From: Elusimicrobiota bacterium
GTDB taxonomy: Bacteria > Elusimicrobiota > Elusimicrobia > Elusimicrobiales > UBA9959
Assembly (NCBI GenBank): GCA_019135865.1
Contig: JAGVVD010000011.1
Span: 124,001 to 188,000, forward strand
Length of the DNA: 64,000 bases
Reading direction: 5' to 3'
The position numbers and the translations under genes are program-made. Positions within the stretch are counted from its first letter, which is position 1. The number at the start of each line of letters is the position of its first letter. A model generated the notes under the pieces. It did not search any database. It was not told where the DNA came from and saw only the letters and a program-made list of their open reading frames with translations. Positions 47,567 to 54,485 of the stretch are shown in pieces.

Positions 47567-48139
47567 ATGGAAGAAGCCGAACTGATAGACCGCTGCCTGC
47601 GGGGGGACGAAGGGGCCCTCGGAGAGGTCATCGGCCTTTACCAGGACAGGCTTTACGGTTTCGCGCTGCGGCTGCTGGGCAATACCAGCGACGCCGAGGA
47701 CGCCGTGCAGGACGCCTTCGTCCGGGCCTTCCGCGCGCTGCCCTCGTACGACAAGCCCCGCCCTTTCAAGACCTGGCTTTTCACCATACTGCATAACCGC
47801 TGCATGGACCTGCTGCGCGCGCGCCGCCCCGATATCTCCATAGACGAAGAGGCGGGGGCCGCCGCGGCCGACGCCGCGTCCTCCGCGCCCGACCACGGCC
47901 CGCTGGCCTTCGAGACCGCGCTGGTGGAGAAGGCCCTCTCCGGCCTGCCGCCCATCTACGCCGAGATCCTGCTGCTTCAATATAAGGAAGACCTGGACGG
48001 GGGGGAACTGGCCGCCGTTCTCGGCGTGCCGGAGGGGACGGTCAAGGCCCGTCTCTCCCGCGCCCGGGCGATGATGAGGGAAAAACTGATGCAACCGAAC
48101 GGCCGGGACGGCCGTATTACCTGTGGAGACCTGAAATGA
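47567..48139 (+). CDS. ECF (RpoE-type) RNA polymerase sigma factor
   Basis: 190 residues from ATG 47567, giving the typical opening MEEAELIDRCLRGDEGALGEVIGLYQDRLYGFALRLLGN; a GTG at 47540 would lie inside the upstream repeat. Region 2: DAEDAVQDAFVRAFRALPSYDKPRPFKTWLFTILHNRCMDLLR. Region 4: ALSGLPPIYAEILLLQYKEDLDGGELAAVLGVPEGTVKARLSRARAMMREKL. Both are intact. The ATGA overlap with a small membrane protein suggests sigma/anti-sigma pairing, and the next gene is a likely target. Confidence 0.93.
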   Translation: MEEAELIDRCLRGDEGALGEVIGLYQDRLYGFALRLLGNTSDAEDAVQDAFVRAFRALPSYDKPRPFKTWLFTILHNRCMDLLRARRPDISIDEEAGAAAADAASSAPDHGPLAFETALVEKALSGLPPIYAEILLLQYKEDLDGGELAAVLGVPEGTVKARLSRARAMMREKLMQPNGRDGRITCGDLK

Positions 48140-48579
48140 ACCGCCGTGAAGACCGGATAGCCGAAGCGATAGCCGCCCTGCCGGGGATAAAGGCCCCGGC
48201 CGGCCTGCGCCTCGCCGTGCTGGCCGCCCTGCGGAGGGAGACGGCCCCCTGGTACCTGCCCGCCCTGCGCGGCGCGGCCGTGCTGCTGGCCGCCTGGGGC
48301 GCCGCGCTGCTGGCGGCCGGCGCGTTCTGGCTGCTGAACAATGCCGGGGAAATGGCCGCGCTGGCCGCCGATCCCGCCGCGCTGGCTATGGCCGCCAAGG
48401 CCTGGGCGCTGCGGGGCCTGACCCTGCTGCCGAAAGCCTGGGACATCGCCGTCTCCGTGCCGAGGCTGCTGGCGGACAACCCGCCGCCGCTGGCGCTTTT
48501 AGCCGAACTGACCGCCGCCGCCGCGCTGACCACCGCCTGGCTCTCCAGGCTGCCGTCGCGCGCCGCGGCCCGTAACTAA
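48136..48579 (+). CDS. Putative anti-sigma factor (membrane)
   Basis: 147 residues, overlapping the sigma gene by 4 bases. The short N-terminus (NRREDRIAEAIAALPGIKAPAGLRLAVLAALRRE) is followed by one clear TM (~46-68) and further hydrophobic stretches (~88-105, 118-138). No zinc-binding HxxxCxxC motif, so it is not a ZAS-type anti-sigma. Role inferred from position and membrane topology only. Confidence 0.6.
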   Translation: MNRREDRIAEAIAALPGIKAPAGLRLAVLAALRRETAPWYLPALRGAAVLLAAWGAALLAAGAFWLLNNAGEMAALAADPAALAMAAKAWALRGLTLLPKAWDIAVSVPRLLADNPPPLALLAELTAAAALTTAWLSRLPSRAAARN

Positions 48580-48590
48580 AGGAGAAAGAA

Positions 48591-49781
48591 ATGAAAAGGA
48601 TAGTATTGCCCGTTCTCGCCGCCCTGACGCTGGCGGCCTATGTCCCCGCGGACGCCCACGCGCGCCGCGGCGGCAAGGTCGTGCTGCACGGCGACATAGT
48701 GATAGAGAAGGATTCGCGCCGCACGGAAGACGTGCTGACCGACGGCTCGCTGAGGATCGACGGCACGCTGGCCGCCGACGCGGTCTCGCTGGGCGGACCG
48801 GTCACGGTCAACGGCCTGGTCACCGGCGACGTCTCCACGATGGGCGGCCCCGTCACCATAAACGGCCGCGCCGACGACGACGTCTCCTCCTTCGGCGGCC
48901 CGATAACCGTGGCCGGCGAAGTGAGCGGCGACGTCTCGTCGCTCGGCGGACCGGTGCTGGTCTCGGGCCACGTCGAGGGCGATATCTCCTCGCTGGGAGG
49001 CAACGTCAAGCTGACCTCCGGCGCGGTGGTGGACGGCGACATCTCCACGATGGGCGGCCTGGTGGAGAGGGAGGACGGCGCGGTGCACCGCGGCTCGGTC
49101 ACCTCCTTCGACACCCGCGACATACGCCGCGCGCTGCTGGACGTCGGCCGCGTCGCGCGCCAGGGCGAGAAGCGCCTCTCCCCGCTGCTGGCCGGCGGCC
49201 TGGCCACGGCCGGCCTCATCTTCCTCTTCTCGCTGCTCTTCACCGGCGTCATCCTGCTGCTGCTGCCCGCCGTCTTCTTCCCGCTCCACACCGGCCGCGC
49301 CGCCGAAGCCGTCCGCGCCGACTTCTGGCGCGCCACCGGCATAGGCGCGCTGATCACGGTCGCCTTCTTCCCGGCCATGCTGATGCTGCTGGTCTCGATA
49401 CTGGGCATACCGCTCATCCCGCTGGCCCTGCTGCTGCTGGTCTGCGCCGCGGCGCTGGGCCTGAGCGGCTTCAGCGTGGTGCTGCAGGAGCGCTTCTTCG
49501 AGGGCATCAAGCGCAAGGGCCCCGCTTCCCTGCTGGGCCAGGTGGTCGTGGGCTACGCCCTGATGGCCGGCCTGCTCATCTTCGGCAATATCATCCCGCT
49601 GATCGGCGGCGTGCTGTCCTTCATCGGCTTCATGATGATGGCCTTCGGCGCGGTCGTCGGCCTGGGCGCCGCCTGGGATACCCGCATGGGGAACCGCCCG
49701 GCGCCGGTCCCGCCGGCCGCCGCAGCGCAGACCGCCCCCGCGGCCCGGCCCCCCGCGCAGGAGCCTCCGCCGCAGTCCTGA
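48591..49781 (+). CDS. Membrane protein with bactofilin-like repeat domain
   Basis: 396 residues; AAGGAGAAAG before the ATG. Signal peptide ~1-24. Residues ~30-165 form a beta-helix with ~18-residue turns (LRIDGTLAADAVSLGGPVTV, NGLVTGDVSTMGGPVTI, NGRADDDVSSFGGPITVAGE), like bactofilin/polymer-forming domains. Then 4-5 membrane segments (~200-225, 252-275, 278-300, 320-345, 350-370) and a Pro/Ala-rich tail. The beta-helix is probably periplasmic. Likely an envelope stress protein under the adjacent ECF sigma factor (inference). Confidence 0.8.
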   Translation: MKRIVLPVLAALTLAAYVPADAHARRGGKVVLHGDIVIEKDSRRTEDVLTDGSLRIDGTLAADAVSLGGPVTVNGLVTGDVSTMGGPVTINGRADDDVSSFGGPITVAGEVSGDVSSLGGPVLVSGHVEGDISSLGGNVKLTSGAVVDGDISTMGGLVEREDGAVHRGSVTSFDTRDIRRALLDVGRVARQGEKRLSPLLAGGLATAGLIFLFSLLFTGVILLLLPAVFFPLHTGRAAEAVRADFWRATGIGALITVAFFPAMLMLLVSILGIPLIPLALLLLVCAAALGLSGFSVVLQERFFEGIKRKGPASLLGQVVVGYALMAGLLIFGNIIPLIGGVLSFIGFMMMAFGAVVGLGAAWDTRMGNRPAPVPPAAAAQTAPAARPPAQEPPPQS

Positions 49782-49805
49782 CCCGGGTCCTAAGCGAGCC
49801 GGAAC

Positions 49806-49837
49806 GAGGCCGTTCTCCCCGCGCGGAGGGCGGCCTC
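49806..49837 (+). terminator. GC-rich hairpin, possible terminator
   Basis: GAGGCCG (49806-49812) pairs with CGGCCTC (49831-49837) and CTTCATT follows; only a few Ts. It separates the sigma-factor operon from the AAA+/NERD operon. Confidence 0.45.
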
Positions 49838-49851
49838 CTTCATTGAATCTT

Positions 49852-49860
49852 TGCTATTAT
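49852..49860 (+). promoter_or_regulatory. Extended -10 promoter of the AAA+/NERD operon
   Basis: TGCTATTAT, an extended -10 with one change from consensus. No -35 is obvious. GGCGGAG lies at 49864-49870 and the ATG at 49883. Confidence 0.5.
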
Positions 49861-49882
49861 ATTGGCGGAGAAACGCGATATC

Positions 49883-50800
49883 ATGACAGAACGCGACCCA
49901 GAACTCGAGCCCGCGGCGGCGCCGCCGGCCTCCGAAAGCGCGCCGCCCGGCCGCTCCCCCGGCCCGGTCCCTCTTCCCGCCGGTCCAGGCAGCGGGCACG
50001 GCTCCCCCGGGGCGAAAACCTCCGGCCATTTCTGGCTCTATCCCGCCATCCTGCTCGCGGTACTGCTTTCCGTTTTCGCAGTCTTCCGGAACGAAATGCG
50101 CCCCGTGATGCCCCTCTCCGGCGAGCGGCCCGCTCCCGTCCTGCCGCTTCCCGCGGCCCGCGTCCCGGCTCCGCCGCCGGCCCCCGCGGCCGAAAGGCCC
50201 CCGGAGCCGCTGCCGCCGGTGCCTATAGCCGAGGTCGGCATGAACCTGCCGGAATACGGCGCCCACGGCGTCGCCGCCGGCGCTTCCGCGCCGTCCGCCT
50301 TCCGCCCCGCTTCGATGGGGACCCTGCCGATCCTGAGCATCGATGGACCGGCCGGCTCCCCCGGCGGGGACACGGCGCGCTACGACGACGGGTACCGCGC
50401 CGGGGAAACGGCCGGGCTGGACGGGGGCCTCAGGGTGGACCCCTCTCTCCGCCGCCAGCCGGCGGAGAAGACCATGACCGCGGCGGAACTGGCCGCCTGC
50501 CCCGCCTGCAAGGTCGGCGCGGCGGCGGGCAAGAGTTCCGGCCTCAGCAAGCTGGCCACCGGGAAATACTTCGTCCAGAACGAGCTGGTCGTCGAATCCC
50601 TGGGCCTCTGCGAAGGCATGCACGTCTACCGGTACAGGAACCAGAGCCCGAACAAGACGATAACGTCCACCGTGCAGAATATCAGCGGGGAGACCTGGAC
50701 CTTCACGCTCGAACCCGGCAAGACCTACGAACTCAGCAGTTCGATCGAACTTACCCGCGACACGGCCGTGTCCATAAGGGTGGGCGAGGTGCTCAACTGA
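49883..50800 (+). CDS. Single-pass membrane protein of unknown function
   Basis: 305 residues from ATG 49883 (TTG 49862 lies inside the promoter region). N-terminal ~45 residues are Pro/Glu/Ala-rich (cytoplasmic), one TM at ~46-62 (WLYPAILLAVLLSVFAVF), then a long Pro-rich linker (~65-200). A compact C-terminal domain (~200-305) has an AACPACK motif and a beta-rich end (YFVQNELVVESLGLCEGMHVYRYRNQ, ETWTFTLEPGKTYELSSSIELTRDTAVSIRVGE). No family recognised. It is the first gene of an operon with two Clp-like ATPases, so the C-terminal domain may present or sense a substrate outside the inner membrane (speculative). Confidence 0.65.
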   Translation: MTERDPELEPAAAPPASESAPPGRSPGPVPLPAGPGSGHGSPGAKTSGHFWLYPAILLAVLLSVFAVFRNEMRPVMPLSGERPAPVLPLPAARVPAPPPAPAAERPPEPLPPVPIAEVGMNLPEYGAHGVAAGASAPSAFRPASMGTLPILSIDGPAGSPGGDTARYDDGYRAGETAGLDGGLRVDPSLRRQPAEKTMTAAELAACPACKVGAAAGKSSGLSKLATGKYFVQNELVVESLGLCEGMHVYRYRNQSPNKTITSTVQNISGETWTFTLEPGKTYELSSSIELTRDTAVSIRVGEVLN

Positions 50801-50801
50801 G

Positions 50802-51119
50802 ATGACGCCGGACGCCTCACCCGCCCCGGAGCCCGGCAGGCCCGAACCCCGGCCCGCGCCCGTTCCCGCCGAAAGGCCGGCCGCGGCCGGCGGCCCTCCC
50901 GGCGACAGGGGCCCGAGGGGACCGGGCGAACCCTATACCCCGATGCCGGTGTTCCCGGCCCCCCGGCGCAGGGCGGGCGCGCTCGCGGCGCTGCTGCTGC
51001 TCGCGCTGGCCGCGGTCTCCGGCCTGCTGTTCATGCTCAAAGGCGGAGGCCCCGGCGGACCGGCCGCCCCGGCGGCGGAGCCGCCGGCCGCGTCCGAAGC
51101 GGCGGACGCCGTACGATGA
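50802..51119 (+). CDS. Small Pro-rich single-pass membrane protein
   Basis: 105 residues, one base after the preceding stop and overlapping the next gene by 4 bases (ATGA). A Pro/Arg/Ala-rich N-terminal half, one TM (~59-80, AGALAALLLLALAAVSGLLFML), then a Gly/Pro/Ala tail. Low complexity, no family. Its layout copies that of its larger neighbour without the C-terminal domain. Position strongly suggests it belongs to the same membrane complex. Confidence 0.6.
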   Translation: MTPDASPAPEPGRPEPRPAPVPAERPAAAGGPPGDRGPRGPGEPYTPMPVFPAPRRRAGALAALLLLALAAVSGLLFMLKGGGPGGPAAPAAEPPAASEAADAVR

Positions 51120-52225
51120 TGAAACTGCATCCTTTCTTCATGGTGATGATCGTGCTCGGCATAGTCACGGGCATGTACAGCGTCTACACCATCTTCCCGC
51201 CCAGCATGCCGCTGCTGTTCGTCGGCAGCCTGATCGGCCTTTTCGTCAGGATAAACCAGGTCCTGCTGGAGAAACGCAAGCAGACGGACGCCGGCGCGGC
51301 CGTGGACTTCGCGCGCCTGCGGGCCATCGATCTCAAGTGCTACGCGGGCTGGATAAAGGAGAACGTGCGCGGCCACGACGAAGTGGTCGACCGGGTGGTG
51401 AGCCGGATACAGCAGGGGCTGGCCGTCGCCGCGCCAGGCCAGGTGCCGGGCGCCTTCATGCTCTCCGGCCCCACCGGCACCGGCAAGACCTTCCTGGCCG
51501 AGATCGTCGCCCGGGCCCTTTACAAGGAGAGCGAGCTGCTCCTGCTGCGCATGAACCAGTACAAGTCCCCGCAGGACGTCTTCACCCTCATAGGCCCGCC
51601 GCCCGGCTACCAGGGCTACGAGATCGGCGGCGCGCTCACGCGCCCCGTGCTGGAGAACCCTTACCGCGTGATCCTGCTCGACGAGTTCGAGAAGGCCCAT
51701 ATAGACGTGCAGCACTGCCTCTATAATATCCTCGACAGGGGACAGTGCCGCGAGAAGAGCTCCGGCCGCACCGTGCATTTCAGCGCCTGCGTCTTCTTCG
51801 CCACCTGCAACTGCGGCGTGGACGCGCTGCGCGCCATCTGGAAGAAGACGGAGGACCCCGCCCTGCGCAACGGCCGCGCCCGCGAGGCCATGGCGCGCGA
51901 AGGCTTCGAGCGGCCGCTGCTGGCCCGGTTCAGCGACATCCTGGTGATGGACCAGCTGGACCCCGTCGAGATAGCCGAGGTCGCCTGCCTGCAGATAGCC
52001 AAGCACTGGCGGCAGTACGGCATAGAGGTCGCTTATACCTCGCCGGAAGTGCTGATCGAGGCCATCAGGCGCAACGTCGAGTTCCAGGATTACGGCGTGC
52101 GGCAGCTGGCCAACCTGATACGCGAGATCACGACCCCGTCCATAGAAGAGGCCCGCCGGCTCGGCGCCACGCGCGTGCGGCTGAGCCTCGACGAGAAGAC
52201 GGGGCAGGTGACGGTGACGCGATGA
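51116..52225 (+). CDS. Membrane-anchored single-ring Clp-like AAA+ ATPase
   Basis: 369 residues. Two N-terminal TMs (~7-25 and ~29-46) precede a ClpA/ClpB D2-type AAA_2 module. Walker A GPTGTGKT starts at residue 118 and Walker B ILLDEFEK has D189/E190. Further motifs are the pore/substrate loop region GYQGYEIGGALTRPV, sensor 1 FFATCN, arginine finger area RPLLARFSDI and sensor 2 YGVRQLANLIRE. There is no N-domain, D1 ring or ClpP-binding loop. True Clp ATPases are soluble; a membrane-anchored one-ring form is unusual. It probably unfolds or remodels a client at the inner-membrane surface. Confidence 0.85.
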   Translation: MMKLHPFFMVMIVLGIVTGMYSVYTIFPPSMPLLFVGSLIGLFVRINQVLLEKRKQTDAGAAVDFARLRAIDLKCYAGWIKENVRGHDEVVDRVVSRIQQGLAVAAPGQVPGAFMLSGPTGTGKTFLAEIVARALYKESELLLLRMNQYKSPQDVFTLIGPPPGYQGYEIGGALTRPVLENPYRVILLDEFEKAHIDVQHCLYNILDRGQCREKSSGRTVHFSACVFFATCNCGVDALRAIWKKTEDPALRNGRAREAMAREGFERPLLARFSDILVMDQLDPVEIAEVACLQIAKHWRQYGIEVAYTSPEVLIEAIRRNVEFQDYGVRQLANLIREITTPSIEEARRLGATRVRLSLDEKTGQVTVTR

Positions 52226-53433
52226 GCGAGAACAGGGATATCTCCGTCATCGCGGACGTCTGGGTGCAGGTCTTCACCCTGCTGCTGATAGTCTCCGCCG
52301 TCTTCTCGCTGCATTATCTTCTCGCCGCTCCTCCCGCCGCCGCCCCGCCGGCCGCGCCCGCCGCCGCGGAGGGAACGGCGCCTGACCCCGCCCCGCAGGC
52401 CGCTCCTCAGCCGGCGCCGGCGGCGGCCGCCCCCGCCGCGACTCCGGCCGCGCCGGTCTCGGCCGCCGCTCCCGCCGCCGCCTCCCCGGCCGACCGCGTC
52501 CAGTGGGTGGTATCCAAGGAGAGCGAGAAGCGCACCACGCTGGGCAGCGTTATCGCCATGGCCAGGGACGGCGACACCATCCTGGTCCAGCCCGGCAGAT
52601 ACGACGTCAGCGCCCTGATCGGCAAGTCCCTGACGATAACCGGCGGCGGCGCCTCGCCGGCCGAGGTCGAACTGACCCACGCTTTTTCCCCGACCCTGTC
52701 GGTCAACGGCGGCGATCTCACGCTGCGCAATCTCACCATCGGCAATACCGCCACGCTCGAACACTGGACGCTGTCGATCTCCAGGGGCAAGCTGAACATG
52801 CGCGGCGTCAGGCTCAAGTCCTCCGTCAAAGGCCTCAAGGCGGTGGATTCCTCCGTCGAAGCCTCCGACTGCGAATTCGACGCCGAGACGGCCGTCTTCG
52901 TCTCCGGCAGGTCCAATGCCCGCTTCTCGGACGTGTCCCTCACCGGCAGTTATATCGGCCTCCGGGTGGAGGACGGGACGGCCGAGGTCCTGCTGGAGGA
53001 CTCCATCGTTTCCAAAGGCGGTACGGGGATCGTCGCGGCCGGCGGGGCGCGCGTCGAGATAAAGGGCACCACCGTTTCCGGCCATACGGCCTACGCCCTG
53101 GCCGCGGGGTCCGGCGCCGAGATACGCGTCAAGGACTCCTCGCTGACGGAGAACGCGGACTGCGCCGCTTTCATCCACGACACCGACGGCAGGGTGGTCC
53201 TGGAGAAGGTCCTGCTGCGCCGCAACAAATGCGGGGTGCAGTTCGCCGGGAAGGGGTCCCTGGACGTGCGCCTGAGCAGGTTCCGGGACAATTCCATGGG
53301 CGCGGTGGCCCTGAGCCCCCTGCAGGGGGACCTCGCCGTGATAACCGGTCACGGCAACGAAGGTTTCACGGTACCCGGCGAGAAGAAGCCCGCCGCCAGG
53401 AAGCGCGCGGCCGCCGCGCCGCGCAGGAAATGA
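52222..53433 (+). CDS. Membrane-anchored right-handed beta-helix protein
   Basis: 403 residues; ATGA overlap with the membrane AAA+ gene. One TM (~14-35, VQVFTLLLIVSAVFSLHYLLA), a ~65-residue Ala/Pro linker, then from ~95 a pectate-lyase-like parallel beta-helix: DGDTILVQPGRYDVSALIGKSLTITGGG, LTLRNLTIGN, VEASDCEFDA, GLRVEDGTAEVLLEDSIV and RVVLEKVLLRRNKCGVQF. A basic tail (KKPAARKRAAAAPRRK) ends it. No catalytic Asp triad of polysaccharide lyases is evident, so it may be a binding scaffold rather than an enzyme. It sits between the two Clp-like ATPase genes. Confidence 0.8.
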   Translation: MSENRDISVIADVWVQVFTLLLIVSAVFSLHYLLAAPPAAAPPAAPAAAEGTAPDPAPQAAPQPAPAAAAPAATPAAPVSAAAPAAASPADRVQWVVSKESEKRTTLGSVIAMARDGDTILVQPGRYDVSALIGKSLTITGGGASPAEVELTHAFSPTLSVNGGDLTLRNLTIGNTATLEHWTLSISRGKLNMRGVRLKSSVKGLKAVDSSVEASDCEFDAETAVFVSGRSNARFSDVSLTGSYIGLRVEDGTAEVLLEDSIVSKGGTGIVAAGGARVEIKGTTVSGHTAYALAAGSGAEIRVKDSSLTENADCAAFIHDTDGRVVLEKVLLRRNKCGVQFAGKGSLDVRLSRFRDNSMGAVALSPLQGDLAVITGHGNEGFTVPGEKKPAARKRAAAAPRRK

Positions 53434-53455
53434 CGCCATTCCGGAGAGGAACAAT

Positions 53456-54466
53456 ATGACGGACCTGAACAAGATGACCGACTGGAGCAAACTCAAGGAG
53501 ATGGTCGCGGGCTCGGAACTGGGCAGCAAGAGCCGCACCGTCGACGAGAAGCTGCTGCTGGAACACCTGCAGTCGCGCGTGAAGGGCCAGGACCACATCG
53601 TCACCGACGTCGCGCGGCTGATACGCCTGAGCTGGGAGAAGCAGGAGCGCACGCGCCCCATCTGCAGCCTGCTGCTGCTGGGCCCGACGGGCACCGGCAA
53701 GACCGAACTGGCCAAGGCCATGGCCGAGTACCTCTTCGGCAGCGAGAAGGACATGCTGCGCTTCGACTGCTCGGAGCTGAGCAGCCCGGACATGGCCAAG
53801 AGCCGCCTGACCGGCTCCTCCGCCGGCTTCAAGGATTCCGAGTCTGGCGGCCAGCTGACCCGCCCCATGATGGCCAACCCGCGCCGCCTGGTGCTCTTCG
53901 ACGAGGTGGAGAAGGCCCACCCGCTGGTCTTCGACCTGCTGCTGCAGCTGCTGGGCGACGGCCGCCTGACCGAGCAGAGCACCGGCAGGACCGCGGACTT
54001 CACCCAGTCCATCGTCGTGCTGACCAGCAACGCCATCGCCGACCAGGTGGCCAAGGCCGTCGAGGGCATGGACGACTACCGCGAGATGCTCAACGCCATA
54101 AAGACGCTGCTCTCCGAGTCGGGCACCTTCCGCCCGGAGATCATGGGCCGCATCGACAAGGTCTACCTGTTCAAGCCGCTCGAGGGGATGATCGTCGCCG
54201 AGATAGCGCTGCTCAAGATCGCCAGGCTCGCCAGGGAGTACGGCATGACCGTCGACTTCGTCGCGCCGGAACTGCTGCTGCAGGCGCTGGAGGCCAACCT
54301 CAAGGTCAGCCGCTTCGGCATACGCGAGCTGGAGCGGATCCTGTTCGATTTCTTCGCCGAGCAGCTGGTGGCCATGCGCGAGAAGAAAGTGACGCACGTC
54401 TCTTTCCGACGGGGGGACGACGGGAAGATAGTCTGCGAGCCCTCGGCCGGCAAGCCCGGCCGTTAG
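53456..54466 (+). CDS. Soluble single-ring Clp-like AAA+ ATPase
   Basis: 336 residues; GGAGAGGA lies 6 bases before the ATG. No membrane segment. AAA_2 module as in ClpB/ClpA D2: Walker A GPTGTGKT from residue 76, Walker B LVLFDEVEKAHP (D149/E150), LLQLLGDGRLTEQSTGRTADF, sensor 1 VVLTSN, arginine finger FRPEIMGRIDKV and sensor 2 FGIRELERILFDF. A ~60-residue helical N-terminus (SRTVDEKLLLEHLQSRVKGQDHIV) precedes it. Paralogous to the membrane-anchored ATPase two genes upstream; the pair could form a hetero-ring or act in sequence. Confidence 0.88.
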   Translation: MTDLNKMTDWSKLKEMVAGSELGSKSRTVDEKLLLEHLQSRVKGQDHIVTDVARLIRLSWEKQERTRPICSLLLLGPTGTGKTELAKAMAEYLFGSEKDMLRFDCSELSSPDMAKSRLTGSSAGFKDSESGGQLTRPMMANPRRLVLFDEVEKAHPLVFDLLLQLLGDGRLTEQSTGRTADFTQSIVVLTSNAIADQVAKAVEGMDDYREMLNAIKTLLSESGTFRPEIMGRIDKVYLFKPLEGMIVAEIALLKIARLAREYGMTVDFVAPELLLQALEANLKVSRFGIRELERILFDFFAEQLVAMREKKVTHVSFRRGDDGKIVCEPSAGKPGR

Positions 54467-54485
54467 ACGCGGGGGACCCCACGCT

